Below are positions 11,382-22,300 of a stretch of DNA of 64,000 nucleotides, piece by piece. The stretch comes from Cephalopachus bancanus. Its lineage: Eukaryota; Chordata; Mammalia; Primates; Tarsiidae. The DNA lies in the NCBI GenBank assembly GCA_027257055.1, contig JAPVLO010000207.1:1-64000 (forward strand), read 5' to 3'. Below the pieces are notes generated by a model. It was not told the DNA's origin. It did not search any database and saw nothing but the letters and a program-made list of their open reading frames with translations. The position numbers were made by a program, and so were the translations under genes. Numbering within the stretch: the stretch's first letter is position 1; every line of letters begins with the position of its first letter.

Positions 11382-12266
11382 AGGGGGACCCCAAAAAACC
11401 CAGAATTGTCTTTTGGCGTATGGGCGCCTTGTAGTACAGGCTTTGTAAGTGTTCTAGGAACCCATCAGCATCAGTGTACCAGCTAGCATTGTTGAGAGAC
11501 TGTGTTCGGCTTCAGTGAATTTTTTTTTGGAGATTCTTTCTACATGTTTGCCCATTTCATAATGGGTGATTTATGAGTGCAACTGCCCACACAGCACTGA
11601 GTGTTCAGAAGTTTTTGACCAAAAATGGCATGACCCTCGTGCCCTAACCTCCATATTCATCCCGTCTCACACTAAATTACTTTTTTTGTTTCCCCGGATT
11701 GAAAAAGTTTTCACAGGGAAATGTTTTGCTGATTTGGAAGAGGTGAAATAAAAAATGGCAGAAGCTCTAAAAGGCATAAAAATTGACAAGTTCAGAAACT
11801 TTTGAGCAGTGGAAAAAGTGTCTCAATAGGTGTATTGCATCAAACGGAGAGTACTTTGAAGGGAACTGAAGTTTAAATATGTAAGAATAAATACACAATT
11901 TTTTTTTTTTTTTTGAGTTGGAGTCTCACTCTGTTGCCTAGACTGGAGTGCAGTGGCCGCTCCCGGCCACCGCAGTCTCGACCTGCTGAACTCTGGCGAT
12001 CCTTCTGTCTCAGCCGTCCAAGTAGCCAGAACTACAGGCGGATGCTACCATGCTCGACTAATTTATTTATTTATTTATTTATTTATTTATTTTTTATTGT
12101 AGAGATGACGTCTCACCAAGTTGCCCAGGCGGGTCTCGAACCCGCGGGCTCAGGCAATTCCCTCACCTCAGCCTCCCAAGGCGTGGTATTACAGGCTGAG
12201 CCACCGAGCCCGGCTAGTACACAGTTTTTTATAAATAAATTCCAGGTTTTTTGGGTCCCCACCTTG
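11382..12266 (+). mobile_element. mariner element, internally deleted (copy 2), with nested Alu
   Basis: TA flanks at 11380-11381 and 12267-12268. The terminal repeats are agggggaccccaaaaaaccc and, at the right end, the complement ggttttttgggtccccacctt. Without the nested Alu it is about 560 bp. The coding remnant (heavily decayed) covers the C-terminal transposase region ending in the conserved segment before its stop. Its segment order matches copy 1. Confidence 0.88.
11899..12215 (-). repeat. Alu, T-arm type, inside mariner copy 2
   Basis: TSD-like flanks aatacaca / agtacaca. The B-box hairpin arm is intact (cgggtctcgaacccgcg). The linker has expanded into a 35-40 bp (TTTA)n tract at 12060-12092. 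Confidence 0.93.
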
Positions 12267-12268
12267 TA

Positions 12269-13150
12269 TACCTCAGATATCTTATAAACTCTTAAAAAGT
12301 GAACCGAGAACAAGCAAATGAAGGCTGCTCAGTGTTCCTTCTCATTTTGTGGAGGATTAAGATTCATTCCTCTCTTACAGATAAGCATAAAGCTTGCTGT
12401 GTTGAATAGACTCAGATCATTGGATTTTATAGGACTTTCTTCTGTCACCTCTTCCCTTTTCTTACAGACTCAGCTTTTAGGCAACTAATGTAGCTCTTTT
12501 TTGTGCAAGGAACTGATGAGGAAGGTGTGAAAATTAAGTTTTGTTTTCTGGTTGAGGAAGTACTTTGGGTTGGAAGAAGAAGATAATCTATGGGCGAAGC
12601 ACAAATCTAGCCACCTTTAGGAAATGGTGTCTGTTGGTTGGCTTTTTTAGCTCATCAGTTAGATTAGCAAATCTGGAAGAATTGCTTTTGATTTATGCTT
12701 TCCATTATTTTTGGCCCATCCTAAGTGGGAAGGCATATGATAGTAGAGTTCAGTTCCTTTTTTCACTTCTTTGATGGGTAAATGTTTGGGGAATCTTCAT
12801 TTTCCTTCTTTCTTTTTACAGTCACCTCTAGGAGACTGTAGAAGAAGACTTTACCATGAAGTGGAATTTCTGAGTTTACTTTCCTTGTCTCCACTTGAGA
12901 GTTAAGGTTCCAGAATGCTTGTGACCTGTTTCTTACCTTGGAATCTATAAATTCCTCTGATGTGGACCCAGCATTGAAATATGAGTATCCCAGGTTCTTT
13001 CATCCATTACTCTAATTTTCCTAGGCTCTGGGCAGAGGGTCTTCTCAAGAATAGAAGAGAAGGGGCTGGGAGAGATGCGAGACTGGCCAGTGTTCTGTAG
13101 GAGTTTACTTAGAACACTGAGAATAAACTGGAATAGTCTCCTAATGTCAC
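12269..13150. other. Unique intronic sequence
   Basis: Almost 900 bp without a recognisable repeat, one of the longer repeat-free stretches of intron 1. No gene found. Confidence 0.45.
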
Positions 13151-13156
13151 TTTTAA

Positions 13157-13457
13157 TTTTTTTTTTTTTTTTTTTTTTGAGTTGGAGTCTCACTCTGTTG
13201 CCCAGACTGGAGTGCAGCAGCCGCTCCCGGCCACCGCAGCCTCGACCTGCTGGGCTCCGGTGATCCTTCCGCCTCAGTCTTCCGAGTAGCCGGAACTACA
13301 GGTGCGCGCTACCGCGCCGGGCTGATTTTTTTATTTATTGTAGAGATGAGGTCTCGCCAAGTTGCCCAGGCGGGTCTTGAACCCGCAGGCTCAGGCAATT
13401 CACTCACCTCAGCCTCCCAAAGCACAGGGATTACAGACTGAGCCACCGAGCCTGGCT
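13157..13457 (-). repeat. Alu, T-arm type, first of three in tandem
   Basis: Full length with a long T tail. It is followed directly by another Alu in the same direction. Confidence 0.92.
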
Positions 13458-13460
13458 GAA

Positions 13461-13762
13461 TTTTTTTTTTTTTTTTTTTTTTTTGAGTTGGAGTCTCACT
13501 CTGTTGCCCAGACTGGAGTGCCGTGGCCGCTCCCGGCCACTGCAGCCTCGACCTGCTGGGCTCCGGCGATCCTTCCGCCTCAGCCTTCCAAGTAGCTGGA
13601 ATTACAGGCATGTGCTACCACACCCGGCTGATTTATTTATTTATTTATTGTAGAGATGAGATCTCGCTGCCCAGGTGGGTCTCGAACCCGCGGGCCCAGG
13701 CAATCCACTCACCTCAGCCTCCCAAAGGCGCGGGATTACAGGCTGAACCACCGAGCCCGGCT
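13461..13762 (-). repeat. Alu, T-arm/del5 type, second in tandem
   Basis: T22 tail, gatctcgctgcccagg junction (five bases missing), gaacccgcggg arm. Linker (ttta)n. It sits in the T tail of the monomer that follows. Confidence 0.92.
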
Positions 13763-13895
13763 ATTTTTTTTTTTTTTTAAGAAGTGAGGTCTCAGTATGT
13801 TACTCAGGTTGGTCTCGAACTTCTGGGCTGAAGTGATCCTCTTACCTTGGCCTCCCAAAGTGCTGGGATTACAGGTGTGAGCCATCGCATATGGC
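13763..13895 (-). repeat. Alu right-arm monomer (FRAM-like)
   Basis: T16 tail, then ggtctcagtatgttactcagg to gtgtgagccatcgc. The two Alus upstream landed in its T tail. Confidence 0.8.
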
Positions 13896-14222
13896 CTATG
13901 CCACTTAGAAGACAGAAAAAATGCTGACTGTCCAGGAAAGCCAGAGGACTAGTCAGATCATACTCCTCTTTAACTGTATTGAGCAATGAACTTAGAACTT
14001 CAAAATCAGGGGATGTTAAATATGAAATCACTTAGAGACTATATAACCTGAATTTACAGATGAGGAGACAGGCCCTGAGAAAGTTGGAGAATCTTGTCTC
14101 CCTTGCCACATTTCATTCTTCTTTTCTACTTGAGTGATATTTTGAATGTTTTGCAGTGATCTGATGGGTAGTGGGGGATAAGTCAAAAATTTGTCTGGTG
14201 GGGTAGAAGCAGTCACAATAGC
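13896..14222. other. Mostly unique sequence, possible MIR trace
   Basis: The stretch tttacagatgaggagacagg (14053-14072) resembles the 3' half of MIR on the - strand; the rest is unassigned. Confidence 0.35.
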
Positions 14223-14456
14223 AGTTTTTTTTTTTTGAGTTGACACCTCAATCTGTCACCCAGACTGGAGCGCAGTGACACGCTCACAGCCACTGCAACC
14301 GCAACCTGCTGGGCTCAGGTGATTCTTCTACCTCAGCCTTCCAAGTAGCTAGAACTACAGTCATGTACCACCACGCCCGGCTAATTTTTGATTTATTGTA
14401 GAGATGAGGTCTCACCAAGTTGCCCAGGCGGGTCTCAAACCTGTGGGCTCAGGCAT
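14223..14456 (-). repeat. Alu, type B/T-arm intermediate, lacking its head
   Basis: It ends abruptly after gctcaggcattc, so the last ~60 bp (the 5' end of the element) are missing. A deletion or rearrangement joined it to the next segment. Confidence 0.85.
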
Positions 14457-14503
14457 TCTTTTTTAACATGAAACAGAAACCTAGACTAGAAAAAATTGCT
14501 ATT

Positions 14504-14609
14504 GCTGGGCACGGTGTCTCACGCCTGTAATCCCAGCACTTTGGGAGGTGGAAGGGAGAGGATTGCCTGAGCTCAGGAGTTTGAGACCAGTCTGAGCAAC
14601 ATGGTGAAA
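14504..14609 (+). repeat. Alu left arm, + strand
   Basis: From gctgggcacggtgtctcacgc to cagtctgagcaacatggtga. It has no right arm and is followed at once by an Alu piece in the opposite direction. Confidence 0.85.
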
Positions 14610-14620
14610 GTGAAAAAAAT

Positions 14621-14788
14621 GCTGTAACTACAGGCACATGCCACCATGCCTGGCTAATTTTTGATTTATTGTAGAGATGGAGTCTCACCAAGTTGCCCAG
14701 GCTGGTCTCAAACTGTGGGCTCAGACAGTCCTCTCACCTTGACCTCCCAAATTGCTGGGATTATAGGCGTGAACCTCTGTGTCCAGTT
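14621..14788 (-). repeat. Alu fragment, - strand, inverted relative to its neighbour
   Basis: Starts ctgtaactacaggcacatgcc (no T tail) and ends gtgtccag. With 14504-14609 it forms an inverted repeat. Confidence 0.85.
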
Positions 14789-14985
14789 TTTGTAGTCTTC
14801 TTTTTTTTTAGCTTTATCTTTTGATGTACTTTTACACTTAAAGAAACAATGACATGAATAGAACAAAGAACTCCAGTATATCCTTTAGCCAGATTCACTG
14901 ATTGTTAAAATTTTGCCTCATTTGCTATATCACTTATATATGTCATTCCACATATATCACTTATATATGTGCCGTTCCACATATA

Positions 14986-15745
14986 TAAACAAACAACTTT
15001 ATTGAGATGTAACTCACATACTATACAATTCACTTATTTTAAATGTGTAGCTCAGTGATTTTTAGTTTATTCATAGAATAAATAAATAAACAATTTCTAA
15101 TTTTTTAATTACACTACAATTTTAGAATATATTCATCACTTATTACCCCAAATCAGATTATATAGTAGTTATTCCCCCAACCTCTAACCTCCAATCCTAG
15201 GCAGCCACTCATCCACTTTCTGTAGATTTGCCTTTTTTGTACTTTTCATATACATGGTCTCTTTTTACTGACTTCGTTCACTTAGCATAATGTTTTCAAG
15301 ATTCTCCATGTTATTTCTTTTTTTTTTTTTTACTTCCTGGCATTAGGAGAAAAGCTTCTCCACGTTACAGCTATTATTCATATTATTCAGCCATAAAAAT
15401 AATATACACCATTTTATTTATTCATTCGTTTATTAGTTAATAGGCATATGGGTTGTTTCTACTTTTTGATTATTATTAATAATGCTGCTGTGAACATTTG
15501 TATACATTTTTTTGTGGACTTTTCATTTCTCTTGGCTAAATACCTAGGAATGAAATTGCTAGGTCATATGTTAACTCTGTGCTTAACCTTTGAGGGATGG
15601 CCTGTCAGTTTGTTTTCCAAAGCTGCTGTACTAGTTTACTTTTTCACCAGCAGTGTATGAGGGTTTCACTTTGCCCATATCCTCACCAACACTTATTCTC
15701 TGTCTTGTTGATTTGCATATCCTTGGAGACTAAGAAGGGTATTCT
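14986..15745 (-). repeat. Old L1 (L1M group) 3' part
   Basis: tttattgagatgtaactcacat is the complement of the L1M 3' end (…atatctcaataaa). Then come catatacatggtct, acttagcataatgttttcaag, tacctaggaatgaaattgct and ccagcagtgtatgagggt, in the order of antisense L1M ORF2/3' UTR. The AT-rich 14800-14985 may be a further part of it. Confidence 0.85.
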
Positions 15746-15825
15746 TTTCTTTTTTAAAGATGTGGGGTACAATTCAGGGTTAGGTATACAAATGTTGATT
15801 ATACAGGTACCCTTGTTGATGACTT
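15746..15825 (-). repeat. Lineage L1 3' end, severely 5'-truncated
   Basis: aaagatgtggggtacaattc onward is the complement of the 3' end seen at 46230-46310. Only about 75 bp of the L1 was inserted. Confidence 0.75.
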
Positions 15826-16341
15826 TTTTTGGTTTTTTTTTTTGAGACAGCATATCTTATTTAAAAGGAGAAAAGACTGTCCTTCCCCAAAGATGAAGTG
15901 GCTATAAAATGTTTAATGAGTTAGTTTCAAATGGAGAGTCAGTATTAACTAAAATTAATTTTTATCTGCCCCTGCTAGCCTGGTTGATTCTGGGCAGAAC
16001 CTTATGGTCATTTTATAAAGACATCTCTGCTCTGAAGCCGATTCCTAGCTGCAGCAAAACTCAAATCCTGATGACTTACCTTAGGCATTTTTGGATATTG
16101 CCAGAAGTAAAAGCTGCTTTTTAGTAGGGGGAGATTTCCTAAGTTAGGTCATGTGTTTTCTTTTTAAAGGTAGAATAAGTAAGAAGTCAGGAGGAGAGAC
16201 CAACACATAGAAAATAATTACAGAGTAGCCTAAGGCAGTTTAAAATACAAGCTAAATGTGGTTGAGAGACTGTGTATTCTTAGAACATAAGAGAACCCCA
16301 CTTGAATTCCTCAAGTAAGGAGGATCCCATTGAAAACAAGT
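15826..16341. other. Unique intronic sequence
   Basis: No gene or recognisable repeat. Confidence 0.4.
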
Positions 16342-16359
16342 GCATTTTACTTTATTTTA

Positions 16360-16645
16360 TTTTTTTGAGTTGGAGTCTCACTCTGTCACCCAGACTAGAG
16401 TGCAGTGGCATGCTCCCAGCCACCACAGCCTCATCCTGCTGGGCTCTGGCGATCCTTCCGCGTCAACCTTCCAGGTAGCTGGAATTACAGGTGCTGGCTA
16501 CCACGCCTGGCTAATTTTTGATTTGTTGTAGAGATGAGGTCTTGCCAAGTTGCTCAGTCGGGTCTCGAACCTTCGGGCTCAGGCAGTCCACTCACCTCAG
16601 CCTCCCAAAGCGCTGGGATTACAGGCTGAGCCACCAAGCCCGGCT
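16360..16645 (-). repeat. Alu, T-arm type
   Basis: TSD cattttacttta on both sides. The hairpin arm has decayed (gaaccttcgggctc). Confidence 0.92.
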
Positions 16646-16830
16646 ACATTTTACTTTAATTTAATATTTAGGCCCTGCAACTTTTTTCTGAGGAGGAAAT
16701 ACTGAGTCACAGTGTTTGGTGCTTGAACCAAATTCTCCTAGAGTCTGCTCAGCCCTTCCTTCCTAGGTTAAAAATAAAGTTTTCTTTGTCTGAGACCTCC
16801 TTTGGCAACACCCTTTTCCAGTCCTATCTG

Positions 16831-17118
16831 TTTTTTTTTTTTTGAGTTGGAGTCTCACTCTGTCACCCAGACTGGAGTGCATTGGCCACTCCTGGCCACC
16901 GCAGCCTCGACCTGCTGGGCTCCGGTGATCCTTCTGCCTCAACCTTCCAAGTAGCTGGAACTACAGGTGTGCACTACCATGCCTGGCTGATTTTTTATTT
17001 ATTGTAGGACGTGATCTCACCAGGTTGCCCAGGCGGGTCTCGAACCTGCGAGCTCAGGCAATCCACTCACCTTGGCCTCCCAAAGTGCTGGGATTACAGG
17101 CTGAGCACCGAGCCCGGC
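16831..17118 (-). repeat. Alu, T-arm type
   Basis: Perfect 12 bp TSD ccagtcctatct at 16818 and 17119. Confidence 0.94.
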
Positions 17119-17145
17119 CCAGTCCTATCTTTTTTTTATAAGCTT

Positions 17146-17432
17146 TTTTTTTTTCGTTTGAGTCCCCCTCTGTCGCCCAGGTTGGGGTGCAGTGGCACAC
17201 TCATGGCCACCGCAGCCTTGACCTGCTGGGCTCAGGTGATCCTTTCCTCAGCCATCCAAGTAGCTGGAACCACAGGTGTGCATCACCATGCCTGGTTAAT
17301 TTTTTTTGTTTCTTTTAGAGATGAGATCTTGCCAAGTTGCCCAGGCTTGTCTTGGATCCCTGGGCTCAGGCAGTCTTCTCGCCTTCGCCTCCCAAAGTGC
17401 CGGGATTACAGGCATGAGCTACCGTGCCCAGC
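17146..17432 (-). repeat. Alu, type B
   Basis: TSD ataagctt at 17138 and about 17433. It lies only 20 bp from the previous Alu. Confidence 0.92.
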
Positions 17433-17433
17433 T

Positions 17434-18420
17434 ATAAGCTTGTTATTTTGACTTACTCTAGTAGAAGATGTACTTGGGGTTGCCTAAATTCCTGTGACTA
17501 TCCCTGGACTCGAATTGCTGTCAGGTGATCCTAGATGTCTCTCAGGAACCTGGGTACACATGATAGAACCTATACTTTCTTCTGTGTCTTGGGTTCCTGC
17601 TGGAGGTGGCATTAGGATCTGGTGAGAGAGGGAAAAGGCTGGCCTTTCAGAAGCTGATGGCTTCTTATGGAATTAGACACAGGCTATTATTGTGAGATTT
17701 TTGGTTTAGTTCTTAAAAAGTTATTAAGTGAGGCAGATATTAAGCACATGCCATGTTGTAGATGTTCTGTGATTGTTGATTTTAGTTTGGAGTATATAGA
17801 TCCCTGGACTAAGTTTTCTGCTTGGTGGAAAATGAGAGTATGTGCCAGATCTCAAGCTGTTTTCAGTGTGATCCCCCCAGGAAAAAAGGTGGCAACAGAT
17901 AGAGTTTATGCCATTGTGTTTCTCATATATAACTTGCTTGGTTGTCATACATGGGATCTCTCATACTTCCTGTTAAAAAGAACCAGATTGGTAATTTTGT
18001 TGTTGTTGTTGTGTGATGGGTAAGTCAGGTCAAACTTTTGCTAGGCCATTTGTAGTCTGTATATTGAATTAGCTGAGTTAGTCTAAAATGCTTTCTTGGA
18101 AAGTCTGTAGAGGTTCCTCTCATTTAGCTTCATCTTTTGTAAGTGTGGGATTTCTTAATTTCTAAACTGTTCTCAGTTGGCAAAACAATACGAGTGTGTA
18201 TTTGTATTGGTCACAGAATCAAAAACGCCAGAGCTGGAAATCAGACATAGCCTAGCCACCACTTTTGACAGATGGTCATGATTAATATTTGTAAATGACT
18301 TTGTAGTTTTACAGTATTCTTTCAAACAATTTTTAATTTTTCAGCCCCACATGAAATAAAATTTTTGTCCAGTGTCACCCATCAAGTTAGAAAGATCTGT
18401 TAGAATCTAGGTCTCCGTTT
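17434..18420. other. Unique intronic sequence
   Basis: About 1 kb without a recognised repeat except a short (TTG)n at 17997-18012. A 118-codon frame (17667-18023) has no recognisable similarity and no partner exon signals, so I do not call it a gene. Confidence 0.45.
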
Positions 18421-18431
18421 GCTCTCTCACT

Positions 18432-18725
18432 GTTTTGTTTTGTTTTTGAGTTGGAGTCTCACTCTGTCACCTAGACTGGAGTGCAGTGGCCGCTCCCGTC
18501 CACTGCAGCCTCGACCTGCTGGGCTCCGGCGATCCTTCCGCCCCAGCCTTCCAAGTAGCTGGAACTACAGGCGCGCGGTACCACACTACAATAATTTTTG
18601 ATTTATTGTAGAGGTGAGGTCTCTCCAAGTTGCCCAGGCGGGTCTTGAACCCGCGGGCTCAGGCAATCCACTCACCTCAGCCTCCCAAAGTGCTGGGATT
18701 ACAGGCTGAGCCACTGAGCCCGGCT
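18432..18725 (-). repeat. Alu, T-arm type
   Basis: TSD gctctctcact at 18421 and about 18727. Hairpin arm cgggtcttgaacccgcg present. Confidence 0.93.
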
Positions 18726-18736
18726 TGCTCTCTCAC

Positions 18737-19161
18737 TATTAATAAGGTTTTTGTTTTGTTTTAAATTATAGATGTGGGAAAGCTTACCCATTGAATAGCT
18801 ACACTGTGGTGTGGCCTCTTTGTGGTTCAGGTCCCAGCCCACAGTGCAGTAGAGGAACTGTGTCAGGAGAGGAGGCAGTTTTCTGAATTGTAGTTAAGGC
18901 TGATTGTTGTTTTTTCTTCACTTCCCACTGTTTATCAGTTCTGGAAATGTTTTTCTTAGACCAGATAGTTACTAGTGCTTTGTTTCAAAGAAACTCTCTT
19001 TTTGTGTGTGACTTTTACAGGAAGTTTTATGTTTTTTGCCTGAGGTCTGTTTTCTTTGAAAAAAAAAAAAAAAAAGATTTGCATTTGCTAACCTCTGAAG
19101 TCCCTCAGTATAGCATGTGGTTTGCATCTTTTCTGATTGCAGTTTGGGGGCTGGCTGTGAC
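18737..19161. other. Unique intronic sequence
   Basis: Contains an A17 tract at 19060-19076 with no recognisable retrocopy in front of it. Confidence 0.4.
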
Positions 19162-19464
19162 TTTTTTTTTTTTTTTTTTTTTTTGGAGTTGGAGTCTCAC
19201 TCTCCCTTAGGCTGGAGTGCAGTGGCACGCTCATGGCCACCACAGCCTTGACCTGCTGGGTTCAGGGGATTCTTCTACTTCAGCCTTCCAAGTAGCTGGA
19301 ACTACAGGCACGCGCCACCATGCCTGGCTAATTTTTTGATTTATTGTAGAGATGAGGTCTTGCCAAGTTGTCCAAGCTGGTCTCAAACCTGAGGGCTCAG
19401 GCACTCCTCTACCTTGGCCTCCCACAGTGCTGGGATTATAGGCGTGAGCCACCACATCCGGTCC
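19162..19464 (-). repeat. Alu, type B
   Basis: T23 tail. TSD (g/a)gctgtgactt on both sides. Confidence 0.92.
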
Positions 19465-19625
19465 AGCTGTGACTTCTAATTAACCATATTCTTTGCTTAG
19501 AAAGCAGCTAAGAAACTTAGGATTTTTAAAGGCATGAGTACAGAGGAGGACATGATTTAGAAATAATAATTACGGACCATGCTTGTAAGACGATAAGTGG
19601 ATAAACCCAATTTTTATTTCTCAAA

Positions 19626-20058
19626 AAAATTTTTTTTTAGAGATGTGGTGTCATCATGTTGCCCAGGCTGGACTTGAACTGCTAAGCTCAAGTAATTCTC
19701 TTGCTTCAGTCTCTTTTCTTTTTTTTTTTTGGGTTAGAGTCTCACTCTGTTGCCCAGGCTGGAGTGCAGTGGCCGCTCCCGGCTACCGCAGCCTCGACCT
19801 GCTGTGCTCCGGTGATCCTTCCGCCTCAGCCTTCCGAGTAGCCGGAATTACAGACGCGCGCTACCACGCCCGGCTGATTTTTTGATTTATTGTAGAGATG
19901 AGGTCTCGCTGCCCAGGCGGGTCTCGAACCTGCAGGCTCAGGCAATCCACTCACCTCAGCCTCCCAAAGGCACGGGATTACAGGCTGAGCCACCAAGCCT
20001 GGCTGCTTCAGTCTCTTGAGTAGCTGGGACTACAGGTGTCCACTACTGAACCTGGTAA
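19626..20058 (-). repeat. Alu monomer split by a younger Alu
   Basis: Positions 19626-19715 and 20005-20058 form one diverged monomer. The split proves the relative age of the inserted T-arm/del5 copy. Confidence 0.8.
19716..20004 (-). repeat. Alu, T-arm/del5 type, nested
   Basis: Perfect 13 bp TSD gcttcagtctctt (19703 and 20005). Junction ctcgctgcccagg. It is well preserved. Confidence 0.95.
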
Positions 20059-20065
20059 GATGGCA

Positions 20066-20353
20066 TTTTTTTTTTCCTTTTTTTTAGAATTGATGCCTCA
20101 CTCTGTCGCCTAGGCTGGAGCTCATGGCAGCCTTGAACTCCTGGGCTCAAGCAGTTCTCCCACCTCAGACTCCCAAGTAACTAGGAATAAAGATGTGTGC
20201 CACCACACCTGGCTAATTTTTTAAATTTATTTTTTGTAGAGACAGGGTCTTACCATGTTGCTCAGGCTGGTCTCGAATTCCTGACTCAAGTGATCCTTAT
20301 GCTTTGGCCTTCCAAAGTTCTGGGATTATAGGCATAAACCGCCATACCCAGCC
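20066..20353 (-). repeat. Alu, J-like
   Basis: Left part shortened (ggctggagctcatggcagcc); otherwise an ancestral body. Confidence 0.87.
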
Positions 20354-20392
20354 GCCTTTTTATTACAGTATATTAGAATTACTTTCCAACTC

Positions 20393-20695
20393 TTTATCAA
20401 TAAGAGTACCTGATCTCCAACCAGGTGTCGTGGGGACCAAAGTGAGGCCCAAACTTTACCTGTACAAATGACCATTTGTATACCTGACCCTGAATTGTAC
20501 CTCACATCTTTAAATTAAAATAAAATAAAATAACTGGGCATGGTGGCATGTGCCTGTAGTTCTAGCTACTTGGAAGACTGAGGCATAAGGATCACCTGAG
20601 CCCAGAGCCCAAGTAGGTTGAGGCTGCGGTAGCTGTCAGTATGCCACTGCAATCCAGCGTGGGCGACAGTGAGACTCCAACTCAAAAAAAAAAAA
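20393..20695 (+). mobile_element. Chimeric retrocopy: L1 3' end joined to Alu right arm
   Basis: Positions 20393-20532 match the 3' end of the lineage L1 at 46185-46310 (ataagagtacctgatc ... ctgaattgtac), ending in a taaaataaaataaaataa tract. Positions 20534-20695 are an Alu right arm with an A12 tail. One pair of direct repeats, aattactttcca (20378 and about 20695), flanks the whole block and none flanks the junction. The two parts therefore probably entered together, as when reverse transcriptase jumps from one RNA to another. Confidence 0.72.
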
Positions 20696-20788
20696 TTACT
20701 TTCCAGGAATGTTGGAGAACTTTTTTCAGGTGTGTGTCATCAATCATTTCCCTTTCTTTCTGTGCTTTTGTAGTTTTAGAATAATGAC

Positions 20789-21089
20789 CCCTGGCCCAGT
20801 GCAGTGACTCACGCCTATAATCCCAGCACTTTGAGAGGCTGAGGTGAGAGGATTGCCTGAGTCCACGGGTTCAAAACCAGCCTGGGCAACTTGGCGAGCC
20901 CTCATCTCTACAATAAATAAAAGAATTAGCTGGATGTGGTGGCTCATTCCTAGTTCCATCTACTTGGAAGACTGAAGTGGAAGGATCACCTGAGCCTAAC
21001 AGGTTGGGGCTGCGGTGGCCGTGAGCGTGCCACTGCACTCCAGCCTGGGTGACAGACTGAGACTCCAACTCAAAAAAAAAAAAAAAAAA
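20789..21089 (+). repeat. Alu, type B
   Basis: Full length with an A18 tail and perfect TSD tagaataatgac (20777 and 21090). Confidence 0.94.
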
Positions 21090-21101
21090 TAGAATAATGA
21101 C

Positions 21102-21374
21102 TTTTAAACAATGTTTTAGCCTAGTTATGAAGATAGGTATTAATTATTAATTTTGGGATATTTCATTATGTTGAAGAAAACCAAATATTTTATTTTGGGT
21201 AAGTTAGGTAGCTCTTTTCTAGTTTTTCCCAGAGTCTTTATTTGATAATGACTATTTAAAAAATTCTTTATCTTTTTCCTGATTATAAAAGCCACAGGTC
21301 ATTATAAAAGTGCAAACAGCTAGAAAACTTTCTTAGTTTTGCTTGAAGACGGTGCTTTATATAGCAGGTGCTTA
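21102..21374. other. Unique intronic sequence
   Basis: AT-rich. Nothing recognised. Confidence 0.4.
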
Positions 21375-21386
21375 ATGAATTATTTG

Positions 21387-21662
21387 GGGTTTTTTGGAGA
21401 TGGAGTTGCCCAGGCTGGAGTGCAGTGGCATGCTTACAGTCACTGCAGGCTTGACCTTCTGGGCTCAGGCGATCTTTCCACCTCAACCTTCCAAGTAGAT
21501 GGAACCATAGGCATGCGCCACCACTCCTGCTTAATTTTTCTTTATTGTAGAGATGAGGTCTTGCCAGTTTGCCCAGCCTGGTCTCGAAACCCTGGGCTCA
21601 GGCAGTCCTCCTCTCGCCTCTGCCTCCCAAAGTGCTGGGATTACAGGTCCATTGTGCCCAGA
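21387..21662 (-). repeat. Alu, type B, first of a tandem pair
   Basis: Left flank tgaattattt at 21375. The right copy is shared with the next Alu. Confidence 0.9.
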
Positions 21663-21674
21663 TTGAATTATTTC

Positions 21675-21957
21675 TTTTTTTTTGAGTTGGAGTCTCACTC
21701 GATCGCCCAGACTGGAGTGCAGTGGCTGCTCCCGGCCACTGCAGCCTCGACCTGCTGGGCTCCGGTGATCCGTCCGCCTCAGCCTTCCGAGTAGCCAGGA
21801 TTACAGGCATGCGCTACCACACCTGGCTGATTTTTTTATTTATTGTAGAGATGAGGTCTCGCTGCCCAGGCGGGTCTTGAACCCGCAGGCTCAGGCAATC
21901 CACTCACCTCGGCCTCCCAAAGGCGCGGGATTACAGACTGAGCCACCGAGCCCGGCC
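21675..21957 (-). repeat. Alu, T-arm/del5 type, second of a tandem pair
   Basis: Flanked by tgaattatttct (about 21663) and cgaattatttct (21957). Three copies of one target sequence thus separate and flank the two Alus. Confidence 0.94.
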
Positions 21958-21968
21958 GAATTATTTCT

Positions 21969-22300
21969 TGTATTAATTTTTGGGGGCTGCCTATTCAAAT
22001 TTTCAAAGATGTATATATAACCATGTTTTTTGTTTTGTTTTGTTTTCTGATATAGGCATAGTACTTAACTTTTTGGAACTTAATAAGCCAAGCTTCCTTA
22101 AGTTTCCTAAGTGCTAAGTAGAGAATGTGCAGAGTCTGTAGGAGAGAGGAATAGCAAGAACTGTGATCGTATTCCCAAAATTCTCAAAAATCCAGAGTCA
22201 GACCTAGACATAAGATGGCAATGGAGAGGCATTCTGTATTGTACTCTGGTTATTTTATAACTTATATATTGAATTTCTCAATAGTTCAGATGAGCCTGTA
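21969..22300. other. Unique intronic sequence
   Basis: Includes a (TTTTG)n run at about 22025-22045. No gene. Confidence 0.4.

Noticed and set aside
17667..18023. A 118-codon frame in unique DNA
   Set aside because: No recognisable similarity, no splice or promoter signals, and a Cys/Leu/Val-rich composition typical of AT-rich chance frames.
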